The position numbers and the translations under genes are program-made. DNA of 64,000 nucleotides, taken from Mycolicibacterium anyangense (GTDB lineage: Bacteria; Actinomycetota; Actinomycetes; Mycobacteriales; Mycobacteriaceae). Below are positions 36,588 to 44,755 of the stretch, piece by piece. The notes beneath the pieces were generated by a model, which did not search any database, was not told the origin of the DNA, and was given only the letters and a program-made list of their open reading frames with translations. Position 1 is the first letter of the stretch; each line of letters opens with the position of its first letter. Location of the stretch: positions 744,001 through 808,000 of the forward strand of contig NZ_AP022620.1 in the NCBI RefSeq assembly GCF_010731855.1, given 5' to 3'.

Positions 36588-38924
36588 TTGCCGAGGACTC
36601 GACATGTCGCCGCGGTAGGGAGCGTCTTCTTCCTCGCCTTCGCCGTCTGGGTGCTCGGTGACTGGTCGCACGGGCTGGTGCGGCTGGGGGTCTCCGATGT
36701 CACGCTGTTGGTCGCCGCGGCAGCCGCCACGGTGTTCGCCGCACTGGTGGCCCGAGGCACCCGCGGCCGGTTGCGGCTCGGCTGGCTCTGGATCACGGTG
36801 GGCCTGCTGGGCTGGACGGTCGGCCAGGCGATCGCCTGCTACTACGAACTGGTCCTCGAACGGACGCCGTTTCCCTCGCCTGCCGATGCCGCCTACCTGA
36901 TCTTCCCGATCGGTGCGTGCATCGGCCTGCTGCTGATGCCGACCGAACGCACCGGCCGTTTCCGCGGCCGGGTGTTCCTGGACGGCCTGATCGTCGCCGG
37001 CTCGCTGTTCCTGGCCAGTTGGGTGACCGTGCTCGGCCCCATCTACACCGGCGGCGGTACGGATCGGTTGGCGTTCTTCGTGTCGTTGACCTACCCGGCC
37101 TCGGATCTGGTCACCCTCACCCTGGCCGCGGTGGTCTTGGTGCGCTCAGACGCCGAGCACCGGGTTGCCCTCACCCTGGTCACCGTCGGTGTCGCCTGTA
37201 TTGCGTTGTCGGACAGCGTGTGGACGTACCTGACGGTGCTCAACGAGTACGAGAGTGGCGACGTCATCGACATCGGCTGGGTCGCCGGCCTGCTGTTGAT
37301 CGCGGTGGCGGCGGCTGCGAGTCGTCAAAGTATCGGGGATGACCCCGACGCCGCGGAGCTACCCGGATGGGCCTCGGTGTGGTTGCCCTATGCGCCGCTG
37401 TTGCTGGCCGGCATCGTCATGGGCGCCAACCCGCCCACGCTGCTCCGGTCAGGGCCGGTCGAGACCATCGGGGCACTCCTGGTGATCGCGGTGCTGGCCC
37501 GGCAGTTCCTGGCGGTCAGTGAGAATCGCACGCTGTTGGCCACCGTTGCCGAGCAGGCCCTGCACGATCCGTTGACTGGTCTGGCCAACCGGGCGGTGTT
37601 CAACGAGCGGCTGGACTCCGCGATGGCCGTACGAGACCGCGACGGAACGTCGGTCGGTGTGGTCACGCTGGATCTCAACGACTTCAAGCTGGTCAACGAT
37701 CACCTCGGCCATCCGGTGGGTGACGATCTGCTGATCGGGGTGGCCAACCGGCTGGGTCACTGTGCGCGCGACGGAGACACCGTCGCACGACTGGGCGGTG
37801 ACGAGTTCTCCATCCTGGTCTGCGGTGGCGTCGACGCCTCGTATCTGGTGGCCCATCGGGTGGTGGATGCGTTCGAGCGGCCCTTCGTGCTGGCCGGCCA
37901 CGAGCTGCTGGTGCGCCCCAGCGTCGGGTTGGCCGTCGCCGACGGTGAGGAGGCTGTGCTCAGTTCCGAGGAGCTGGTCCGGCGCGCCGACACGGCGATG
38001 TACACCGCCAAGCGCTCACGCAGCCGCAACGTCCAAAGTTACGATCCCGAGCTCAAGCTGGCTGATGAGGCCGTCGACGCCCAGCTTCTCAACGAGTCGG
38101 CGATGGCGCGGGATTCCGACGGGGTGCTGGCGATCCAGCTGCTCGGCGACCTGCGGCACGCGATCGCCAACGGCGACCTCACGCTGGTGTACCAACCGAA
38201 GTTCGAGCTGTCGACCGAGCGCATCGTGGGTGCCGAGGCTCTGCTGCGATGGCCGCGTCCGGACGGTCACGTGCTGACCCCCGACGATTTCCTGCCGCTG
38301 GTCCGCCGGCACGCAATGATGGGTCCCGTGACCGATTTCGTCATCAACCGGGCCCTTGATGACGCGCTGGTATGGCAGCGGGCGTCCTTCGACGTCCCGG
38401 TTGCGGTCAATCTGTTCGCACCGTCGCTGGCCAATCTGGGCATCCCGGCCAAGATCGATCACGCGCTGACCGAGCGGGGCCTGGCTCCGGCGAGCATTAC
38501 CGTTGAGATCACCGAGGACATGTTCCTCGACCATCTCGAGCGCACCCGATCGGTGTTGGAAGAGCTGCGTCGCAACGGGATTCGTATTGCTATCGATGAC
38601 TTCGGCAGTGGCTACTCGGCGCTGTCGTATCTGCGCGAGTTGCCGATCGACGAGGTGAAGCTGGACCGCGCCTTCATCGAGCCGATCCTCGCCGACGAGC
38701 GTGCGGCCGCGGTCGTGGAGGCCGTCGTCGGGCTGGCGCATGTGCTCGGTTTGGTCATCGTGGTGGAGGGTGTCGAGGACGCGGAGACGGCGGCGAAGGT
38801 CCGCGAGTACGGCAGCGATATCGGGCAGGGCTTCTATTTCAGCCGACCTGTGACGGCTGCCCAACTACTGGAATTGCTCAGGCGTCAGACGCGAGCGTCG
38901 ACGCGATCGAGATCGACGCCGTAG
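36588..38924 (+). CDS. Membrane GGDEF-EAL protein, copy 4 of 5
   Basis: A 778-residue protein, closest to copies 2 and 3. It starts at a TTG (PRTRHVAAVGSVFFLAFAVW), with AGGAGG upstream in TAGGAGGATTCTGGATTG; the first residues align with those of copies 2 and 3. About ten hydrophobic helices are followed by LGGDEFSILV with inhibitory-site RDGD and a complete EAL domain (AEALLRW, VNLFAPSL, EITEDMF, IDDFGSGYSAL, VKLDRAF, VEGVE, IGQGFYF). The membrane motifs YYELV, RGRVFLDGLIVAGSLFL and LTYPASDLVTLTLAAVVLVR are shared with copies 2 and 3. Predicted bifunctional. Confidence 0.91.
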   Translation: MPRTRHVAAVGSVFFLAFAVWVLGDWSHGLVRLGVSDVTLLVAAAAATVFAALVARGTRGRLRLGWLWITVGLLGWTVGQAIACYYELVLERTPFPSPADAAYLIFPIGACIGLLLMPTERTGRFRGRVFLDGLIVAGSLFLASWVTVLGPIYTGGGTDRLAFFVSLTYPASDLVTLTLAAVVLVRSDAEHRVALTLVTVGVACIALSDSVWTYLTVLNEYESGDVIDIGWVAGLLLIAVAAAASRQSIGDDPDAAELPGWASVWLPYAPLLLAGIVMGANPPTLLRSGPVETIGALLVIAVLARQFLAVSENRTLLATVAEQALHDPLTGLANRAVFNERLDSAMAVRDRDGTSVGVVTLDLNDFKLVNDHLGHPVGDDLLIGVANRLGHCARDGDTVARLGGDEFSILVCGGVDASYLVAHRVVDAFERPFVLAGHELLVRPSVGLAVADGEEAVLSSEELVRRADTAMYTAKRSRSRNVQSYDPELKLADEAVDAQLLNESAMARDSDGVLAIQLLGDLRHAIANGDLTLVYQPKFELSTERIVGAEALLRWPRPDGHVLTPDDFLPLVRRHAMMGPVTDFVINRALDDALVWQRASFDVPVAVNLFAPSLANLGIPAKIDHALTERGLAPASITVEITEDMFLDHLERTRSVLEELRRNGIRIAIDDFGSGYSALSYLRELPIDEVKLDRAFIEPILADERAAAVVEAVVGLAHVLGLVIVVEGVEDAETAAKVREYGSDIGQGFYFSRPVTAAQLLELLRRQTRASTRSRSTP

Positions 38925-38982
38925 CGCTGCGGAAATGGATGATCTGGGCGGATGGTATGCGCTAGTCAGGTACCCCCCATCA

Positions 38983-39001
38983 ATTTGTTAGGCTGTCCTG
39001 A
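38983..39001 (+). promoter_or_regulatory. Possible IdeR iron box before GGDEF-EAL copy 5
   Basis: ATTTGTTAGGCTGTCCTGA matches 13 of 19 positions of the mycobacterial iron-box consensus (TTAGGTTAGGCTAACCTAA), with the central TTAGGCT and CCT intact. It lies 25 nt upstream of the ATG of copy 5, in a 102-nt gap where a separate promoter is plausible. This match level is at the weak end and could be chance. Confidence 0.3.
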
Positions 39002-39026
39002 CTTTCGATGCGGGGGCGGGGGCCTG

Positions 39027-41369
39027 ATGCAACAGCGCTGTGTCGCGTCCAGATCGGTGCGCGGCGGTGTCGCTGCGGCGGTCGGATTGCTGGTGATCGC
39101 GGTGGTCGCACTGAGTGGTTCGCCCAGCCAGTCGACGATCGCCGCCTTCAAGACCGTCCTGACGCTGGCGGCAGTGCTGGCGTCGGTGCTGACCGTGCGT
39201 ACCGGTCTCCTGGCGCGGGGGCAGGCCCGGGTGGCGTGGCTGGCGCTGGCCGGCGCTCTCGCCGTGTACGCGGTCGCCGTGGGAACGCGCGCGTGGGACG
39301 CGATCGCCGGCAGCGAGCGAGCGTTCCCCTTCTGGGCGGATCTGCTTCGACTGGTGCTTCCGTTGGCCGGATGTGTCGTGGTGTTGTTGCTGCCGTTGGG
39401 ATTGACCCGGATGTCGCGTCTGCGACTGTTGCTCGACGGGCTCGTCGTCACCGGCTCGTTCATCATCGTGGTGTGGATCGGGGTGTTGGACGAGGTCTAT
39501 CAGAGCCGCCCGGCCGACCGGGCCATGCTCGCCATGTCGATCGCCTACCCGATGGTCGACGCGGCGTGGGTGACCATCGCGCTGTTGGCGTTCTTGCGGG
39601 CGTTGCCCGGGCAACGCTTGACCACCGGTCTGATCACCGCAACCGGCTTCTGCTTCGCACTGACCAACGACGCCGCGGTGTATTACATTTCGGCGCAGCA
39701 GTACTTCGACCATCGGGTGGTCGCCGTCGGATGGCTCGCCGGGCTCTTACTGTTCGTCGCAGTCGCCATCGCAGGACGGACGTGCGCATACCGGTACACC
39801 ACGGTGGTACAGCCGCCGTCGTCGGCGTCGGTGTTGCTGCCCTTCGTGCCGGTGGTGGCGGCGATCGCGGCGACCTTCACCCGACAGCCTCAGCAACTGC
39901 TGTCCGGCCCGTCATTGGTCGCTGGGGCGCTGTTGATCGTCGCGTTCCTGGCGCGGCAGATCCTCGTCGCCGGCGAGAACGCGAGGCTGTTCGCGACCGT
40001 CACCGACTACGCTCTGCATGACCCGGTGACCGGCCTGGCCAACCGCGCGGCTTTCCACGACCGGGTCAGTCACGCGATGCAGATGCGGGATCGGGACGGG
40101 GTCTCGGTCGCGGTGATGACCCTCGACATCGACGACTTCAAGATGGTGAACGACACCTTCGGCTATCACATCGGCGACGAGTTGCTCCTGCTAGTCGGCG
40201 AGCGGATCGTGACCGCTGTACATTCCGGCTACACGGTGGCACGGGTGGGTGGCGATGAATTCGCGGTGCTCATCGAGGGACGGGATGACCACTCTCAGGT
40301 GGTCGCTCATCGGGTGGCCGAGGCGCTGGACCGGCCGTTCACCGTCGCCGGTCAGGAACTGATCATTCGGGCCAGCATGGGGTTGGCCATCGCAGATCCG
40401 GACGACTGTGACATCACGACCGCTGAATTGTTGCAGCGATCCGATGTCGCGCGGGTGGCGGCCAAGAAGTCGAGGGTCCCTGGTGTCCACGCGTTTGCCC
40501 CCGAGATGGTGGCCGAGTTCTTCGTGGGCAGTTTCCTGCATCGGGAGCCGGTGCCAGTGGGCAGCAAGCAGACCTCGGCCGTCCGCCTCCTCGGCGAGCT
40601 TCGGCAGGCCATCGATCGCGATGAACTCGCGTTGCACTATCAACCGAAAGTCGACCTGCGCTCATTGGAGATCGTCGGAGTGGAGGCATTGGTGCGCTGG
40701 CCGCATCCTTCGCGCGGGATGCTGGGGCCCGAGGAGTTCCTCCCGCTGGTGCGGCGGCACGGGCTGATGCTGACGGTCACCGATCAGGTGATCAACCGAG
40801 CTCTCGACGACGCATTGATCTGGCACCGGGCCGGTTTCGAGGTTCCGGTGGCGGTCAACGTCGCCGCGCCGTCATTGGCCACGGCGAAGCTCGCGACGAC
40901 GATCTCCCGTGCGGTGTCCGCGCGAGGTCTAAGCGCCTCCTCGTTGATCGTGGAGATCACCGAAGACCTGTTTCTCGAAGGGCTCGAGCGGACCACCCGG
41001 GTGCTGGGACTGCTGCGAGCCGCGGGGGTGCGGATCGCGGTCGACGATTTCGGCAGTGGCTACTCGGCGCTGTCGTATCTGCCCGACCTTCCGCTGGATG
41101 TGGTGAAACTGGATCGCCGGTTCGTTGAACCGATCACATCGGACCCGCGCTCGGCCGCGGTGGTGCGTGCCGTCGTCGACCTGGCGCACGAGTTGGGTCT
41201 GAGCGCCGTCGCCGAAGGCATCGAAGATTTCGGCACGTTGTCCCGTCTGCGCGAGTTGGGTTGCGATGTGGGACAAGGCTTTTACTTCAGCAGGCCGGTG
41301 GAGCGCGACGTTCTGCTCGCGATGCTCGCTAATCCTCCGTGGGCACCAGCTTCAGCGACACCGAGTTGA
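39027..41369 (+). CDS. Membrane GGDEF-EAL protein, copy 5 of 5, inhibitory site lost
   Basis: A 780-residue protein whose membrane part resembles copy 1 (LLLDGLVVTGSFIIVVWIGVLDE, RALPGQRLTTGL). The cyclase loop VGGDEFAVLI is intact, but the inhibitory-site RxxD is replaced by HSGY, and the usual SDxAMYxAK segment near the end of GGDEF reads SDVARVAAKK. The EAL set is complete (VEALVRW, VNVAAPSL, EITEDLF, VDDFGSGYSAL, VKLDRRF, AEGIE, VGQGFYF). So it is probably mainly a phosphodiesterase, or a cyclase free of product inhibition. The ATG at 39027 follows a G-rich stretch and sits 102 nt after copy 4. Its last 41 nt overlap the convergent msrB gene. Confidence 0.9.
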   Translation: MQQRCVASRSVRGGVAAAVGLLVIAVVALSGSPSQSTIAAFKTVLTLAAVLASVLTVRTGLLARGQARVAWLALAGALAVYAVAVGTRAWDAIAGSERAFPFWADLLRLVLPLAGCVVVLLLPLGLTRMSRLRLLLDGLVVTGSFIIVVWIGVLDEVYQSRPADRAMLAMSIAYPMVDAAWVTIALLAFLRALPGQRLTTGLITATGFCFALTNDAAVYYISAQQYFDHRVVAVGWLAGLLLFVAVAIAGRTCAYRYTTVVQPPSSASVLLPFVPVVAAIAATFTRQPQQLLSGPSLVAGALLIVAFLARQILVAGENARLFATVTDYALHDPVTGLANRAAFHDRVSHAMQMRDRDGVSVAVMTLDIDDFKMVNDTFGYHIGDELLLLVGERIVTAVHSGYTVARVGGDEFAVLIEGRDDHSQVVAHRVAEALDRPFTVAGQELIIRASMGLAIADPDDCDITTAELLQRSDVARVAAKKSRVPGVHAFAPEMVAEFFVGSFLHREPVPVGSKQTSAVRLLGELRQAIDRDELALHYQPKVDLRSLEIVGVEALVRWPHPSRGMLGPEEFLPLVRRHGLMLTVTDQVINRALDDALIWHRAGFEVPVAVNVAAPSLATAKLATTISRAVSARGLSASSLIVEITEDLFLEGLERTTRVLGLLRAAGVRIAVDDFGSGYSALSYLPDLPLDVVKLDRRFVEPITSDPRSAAVVRAVVDLAHELGLSAVAEGIEDFGTLSRLRELGCDVGQGFYFSRPVERDVLLAMLANPPWAPASATPS

Positions 41370-41748
41370 TGCAGTAGCGCTGATCGGTCGGGGTGGGGTA
41401 GCCCTCGCCGCTGAACACGTGACCCAGGTGGCTGTGGCAGTTGGCGCACAACACTTCGACCCGGTGCATACCCAGCGAGTCGTCCGGGCGCAGGATCACC
41501 GCTTCGGAATGCGACGGGTCGAAGAACGACGGCCAGCCGCAGTGCGACTCGAATTTCTCGGTGCTGCGGAACAATTCGGCTCCGCAGGCTCGGCACTGGT
41601 AGATGCCTTCGGTCTTGGTGTCGGTGTACTCGCCGGTGAACGGGCGCTCGGTGCCGGCCTGGCGCAACACGTGATACTCCGTGGGCGTCAGGCGCGTGCG
41701 CCACTCGTCGTCGGTCAGTTCCAGCTTTGGGGCGGGAATCGAACTCAT
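41329..41748 (-). CDS. msrB: Peptide-methionine (R)-S-oxide reductase MsrB
   Basis: A 139-residue zinc-containing reductase that repairs methionine-R-sulfoxide. It holds two CxxC zinc pairs (YQCRACGAELF and VLCANCHSHLGHVF), the substrate site FESHCGWPSFFDP and the catalytic cysteine in DQRYCINSVSLKL. Length and order are normal for a single-domain MsrB. It is convergent with GGDEF-EAL copy 5, whose end overlaps msrB by 41 nt. In M. tuberculosis msrB (Rv2674) is close to hemQ, so the five-gene array separates genes that are otherwise near neighbours. Confidence 0.96.
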   Translation of the reverse strand: MSSIPAPKLELTDDEWRTRLTPTEYHVLRQAGTERPFTGEYTDTKTEGIYQCRACGAELFRSTEKFESHCGWPSFFDPSHSEAVILRPDDSLGMHRVEVLCANCHSHLGHVFSGEGYPTPTDQRYCINSVSLKLVPTED

Positions 41749-41818
41749 GGCACCACGGTACCGCGTACGCGTGCACCCCCGTCGAGCGTCACATCAGAGC
41801 CGCTCTCGGCGGCGGGCG

Positions 41819-43126
41819 TCACGCCGGTGTGGCGTTCGGCGCCTCGGCCGCGTCGTTCTCGTGCATCCAGCGCGGGTCGATGCCCTCGTCGAGCCGGCCG
41901 TCGGCCTTGGCATCGAGATAGCGGAAGTACAACACACAGAACACCACGATCAGCATCAGCGACCAGCCGTAGGTGATCTTCATGTACTCCAGGAACCGGC
42001 CTGTCGTCGGCCAGCGCCACATCAGGTAGCGGTCCATCGTCAAGAACCCGTAGGTCGCCAGCCACGCCGGCCAGTTGCGCAACACCGAGTTGGGCAGCAC
42101 CACCGTCATCAGGAACGGGAACAACATCATCGAGTAGTAGCCCTGCGCCAGCGACAGCACCAGCCACGACGTGATGAGCAGGACGCCGGAGGAGGTCAGC
42201 ATCCAGAACAGTTGGTCGCGCTGGTGGTAGTAGCGGTACAGCAGCCACAGGCTGATCACCGCCAGCACTGCGAACAGCACCCGCAGAGCGAGGATCAGCC
42301 ACATCGGCAGGCCGTAGTAGACGCCGTTGCCCAGCACCGAGGAGTTGAAATAGTCCCGGGTGGAGAAGATGTAGGGCAGGGTGCGCCGCACGAAATCCAT
42401 CGGGTCGGATACCAGCGGCCAGGCGGCGATGTTGAACACCAGCGGCACCGCGAAGGCAGCGATCAGGGTGCGCCACTGCTTGTTGAGCAGCGGCAGCAGC
42501 AACAGCACCCCGAGCAGCGGTTTGACCACCAGTGACAGCCCGATCGCCACGCCGGCCAGCCACTGATGGTTGACCTTGCCGTCGAGCAGCCAGCGGAAGA
42601 ACAGCACTTCGGCCAGCAGGATGCAGCCGTTGATGTTGGTGAACACCAGCGTGTTGGTCACCGACTCGGTGCAGAACATGGCCAGCAGCAGCGCGGGCAG
42701 CGCCACCGAGGTCAGCGGGAAGTTGAACAAGCGCACGATCAGGCAGGCCGCGACGATCATCGCGACGGTGTTGAAGAACACGAACCAGTTGTGCGAGGCA
42801 AAGACCGGCAGGTAGCCGAACGGCGCCATCAGCAGAGTGCCGCCCGGCGGATAGAGATAGTGCGGGTCGACGTGGTCGAAGTGCTCGTTGTAGATGTCCA
42901 GCCCGCGGCGGAAGTTCGACACCGCCCGGTACACGGGGCCGAAGTCGTCGGTGATGTATCCGTTGGAGGACAGCACATAGCTGCGATGGATGATCGACAC
43001 GATCGCGATCGGCCACAGCGCCGAGCGCAGCACGGAGGCCGCGCTGGCCGGGCTGGTTCGGGGGGCGAACGCCTGTCGCAGGCCGGAACGAAGGGAGTCA
43101 GCTACCGCCACGTCCGCACCGTACAC
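41819..43126 (-). CDS. aftC: Arabinofuranosyltransferase AftC (GT87 family)
   Basis: A 435-residue polytopic membrane glycosyltransferase. The N-terminal loop NGYITDDFGPVYRAVSNFRRG carries the acidic DD motif of GT-C enzymes, followed by IYNEHFDHVDPHYLYPPGGTLLMAPFGYLP, and about ten membrane helices with TNTLVFTNINGCILL, DYFNSSVLGNGVYYGLP and YYSMMLFPFLMTVVLPNS. It transfers arabinose from decaprenyl-phosphoryl-arabinose to make alpha-1,3 branches in arabinogalactan and lipoarabinomannan. The GTG at 43126 aligns with the remembered start of the M. tuberculosis enzyme; the frame stays open upstream inside the protease gene. Confidence 0.94.
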   Translation of the reverse strand: MYGADVAVADSLRSGLRQAFAPRTSPASAASVLRSALWPIAIVSIIHRSYVLSSNGYITDDFGPVYRAVSNFRRGLDIYNEHFDHVDPHYLYPPGGTLLMAPFGYLPVFASHNWFVFFNTVAMIVAACLIVRLFNFPLTSVALPALLLAMFCTESVTNTLVFTNINGCILLAEVLFFRWLLDGKVNHQWLAGVAIGLSLVVKPLLGVLLLLPLLNKQWRTLIAAFAVPLVFNIAAWPLVSDPMDFVRRTLPYIFSTRDYFNSSVLGNGVYYGLPMWLILALRVLFAVLAVISLWLLYRYYHQRDQLFWMLTSSGVLLITSWLVLSLAQGYYSMMLFPFLMTVVLPNSVLRNWPAWLATYGFLTMDRYLMWRWPTTGRFLEYMKITYGWSLMLIVVFCVLYFRYLDAKADGRLDEGIDPRWMHENDAAEAPNATPA

Positions 43127-43146
43127 CGGACCGCGGCCCGGACCGA

Positions 43147-44718
43147 TCAGGCGGGGCAGTAGGTGTCGGTGGGCGGCATCTTGCCGGTGTCGATGTAGCT
43201 CATCATCGGGGGCAGCGCGCAGGCCGAGTAGATGCTGGCGCCATGGCCGATGCCCTGCCACATCACCCGCTTGCTGGCCGCGCCGGCGTTGATGATGGTG
43301 GCCGCGGAGGCCGGCACACCCTGGCCGCCGGCGATCGGATCGTTCTGCACACCCATCAGCAGCACGTTGACCTTCAGGTTCTTCGGTTCCTTCGGAGCCG
43401 CGCCGCTGGGCCAGTTCAGGCACTTGACCAGGTTGAGCGCGCCGACGGTGCCGAACTGGGGGTAGAGCTTGCCCCAGGCGACCACGAGTTCGCGCACCCG
43501 GTCGGGGGTGGGCCGGTTCAGCGCATCACTGCAGGAGTTGACGAACTGGCCGTCGGAATCCCGCGTCCCCTGCGCCTGGGTGATCAGGCTGTTGAGCGCG
43601 TTGGTATCGCCGTTGCGTGCCGCGGCGAGCGTGTTGGCGAGGTTGACGGTGCTGCCGATCCGATCCCCGCTCGGGTAACCCAGCGCGGTCACGATCGCGT
43701 TGGCCAGCACCGCCACCGACACCCCACCGGGGCCGCGTCCGGCCCTGGCGGCCGACAGCAGCGCATCGACGGCGGCCTTGGGGTCGGGGCCCAGGGCGCA
43801 GTTGACGGCGACGCACTGAGCGGCGAACGCGTCGAGAGCGCCCTGCTGACTCTTGACCTGGTCTTCGGCTTCGGCCTCCGCGCTGATCCCGGGCGGGACG
43901 GGGGAGTCGAGCACCAGTCGGGCCACCTTGTCCGGATGCGACCCGGCATAGGCCAGCGCGATCTGCGCGCCGTTGCCCACGCCCACGATCGCCAGCGCCG
44001 GGACGTCCCAGTTGCTGCGCAGCCGCTCGAGGTCCTCGGCGGCGCGGGCGTTGTCATAGGCCGAGTCGCCGGGCGCGATGGCGTCGGTGCAGCCGGTGGT
44101 GGCGGTCATGGTGATCGCGCCGAGGTTGGCCACCGGGTCGTCGCCGGATTCGAACTGCGCCTGGTCGCGCATCTCCTGGCGGTCGAACGCGTCGCGGCAG
44201 TCCACCGCGCTCGACAGCCCGATACCGCGGCGGTCCACCGACACGATCGGATGCGTCTTGAGGACGTCTGTTCCCGAACGGCTCAGCCACACCGGTAATT
44301 GCATCGACGACGGAATGTCGGTGCCCGTGGTGAACACCACCGGTCCGGCGTCGGGCGGGGTCTGGACCGAACGGGCGCGCACCACGCCGACGCTGATCGT
44401 CCCGGTGGCCCCGGCGATCGAGTCGAGGTCGGCGTCGTAGTTGGTGCATTCCAGGATTACCCCGGGCAGGGCGGGCATGCCGGCATCGCCGAACACCTTC
44501 GACGTGCAGTCCTTCCACCCCGTCAGATCTTTCTTGGGGGCCGCGATATCGGGCGGCCCACCAGCGGGCTTGGCGGTGGTGGGACCGCCGCCGGGGTTGT
44601 GCGCCGAGTTGCTGGCGAACTGCGGGTTGGCAGCCAGCCATGGGGCGCACCCGGTCAACAGAGCCGTCAGCGCCGCGGTCCCGACGCCGACCGCGGCGAG
44701 CACCCGGCGATCACGCAT
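43147..44718 (-). CDS. Secreted lipoprotein alpha/beta hydrolase (tripeptidyl-aminopeptidase-like)
   Basis: A 523-residue exported enzyme. It starts MRDRRVLAAVGVGTAALTALLTGCAPW, a lipoprotein signal with the lipobox LTGC. A Pro/Gly-rich stretch follows. The catalytic domain has IVSVDRRGIGLSSAVDCRD near residue 180, the nucleophile elbow LAIVGVGNGAQIALAYAG (Gly in place of the usual Ser in G-x-S-x-G) and a C-terminal segment with disulfide-type cysteines (IGHGASIYSACALPPM). The family matches SlpD/E-like peptidases and Rv2672, whose elbow I cannot compare from memory. The frame stays open 27 codons upstream, but the lipobox fixes the start. Confidence 0.85.
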   Translation of the reverse strand: MRDRRVLAAVGVGTAALTALLTGCAPWLAANPQFASNSAHNPGGGPTTAKPAGGPPDIAAPKKDLTGWKDCTSKVFGDAGMPALPGVILECTNYDADLDSIAGATGTISVGVVRARSVQTPPDAGPVVFTTGTDIPSSMQLPVWLSRSGTDVLKTHPIVSVDRRGIGLSSAVDCRDAFDRQEMRDQAQFESGDDPVANLGAITMTATTGCTDAIAPGDSAYDNARAAEDLERLRSNWDVPALAIVGVGNGAQIALAYAGSHPDKVARLVLDSPVPPGISAEAEAEDQVKSQQGALDAFAAQCVAVNCALGPDPKAAVDALLSAARAGRGPGGVSVAVLANAIVTALGYPSGDRIGSTVNLANTLAAARNGDTNALNSLITQAQGTRDSDGQFVNSCSDALNRPTPDRVRELVVAWGKLYPQFGTVGALNLVKCLNWPSGAAPKEPKNLKVNVLLMGVQNDPIAGGQGVPASAATIINAGAASKRVMWQGIGHGASIYSACALPPMMSYIDTGKMPPTDTYCPA

Positions 44719-44755
44719 GCCCACCACAGTAGCGACCGGTCCCGCGATGGCCGCG

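Noticed and set aside
41819..43423. AftC start at 43423
   Set aside because: The extra 99 codons overlap the neighbouring protease gene and lack hydrophobic segments. The GTG at 43126 matches the known N-terminus.
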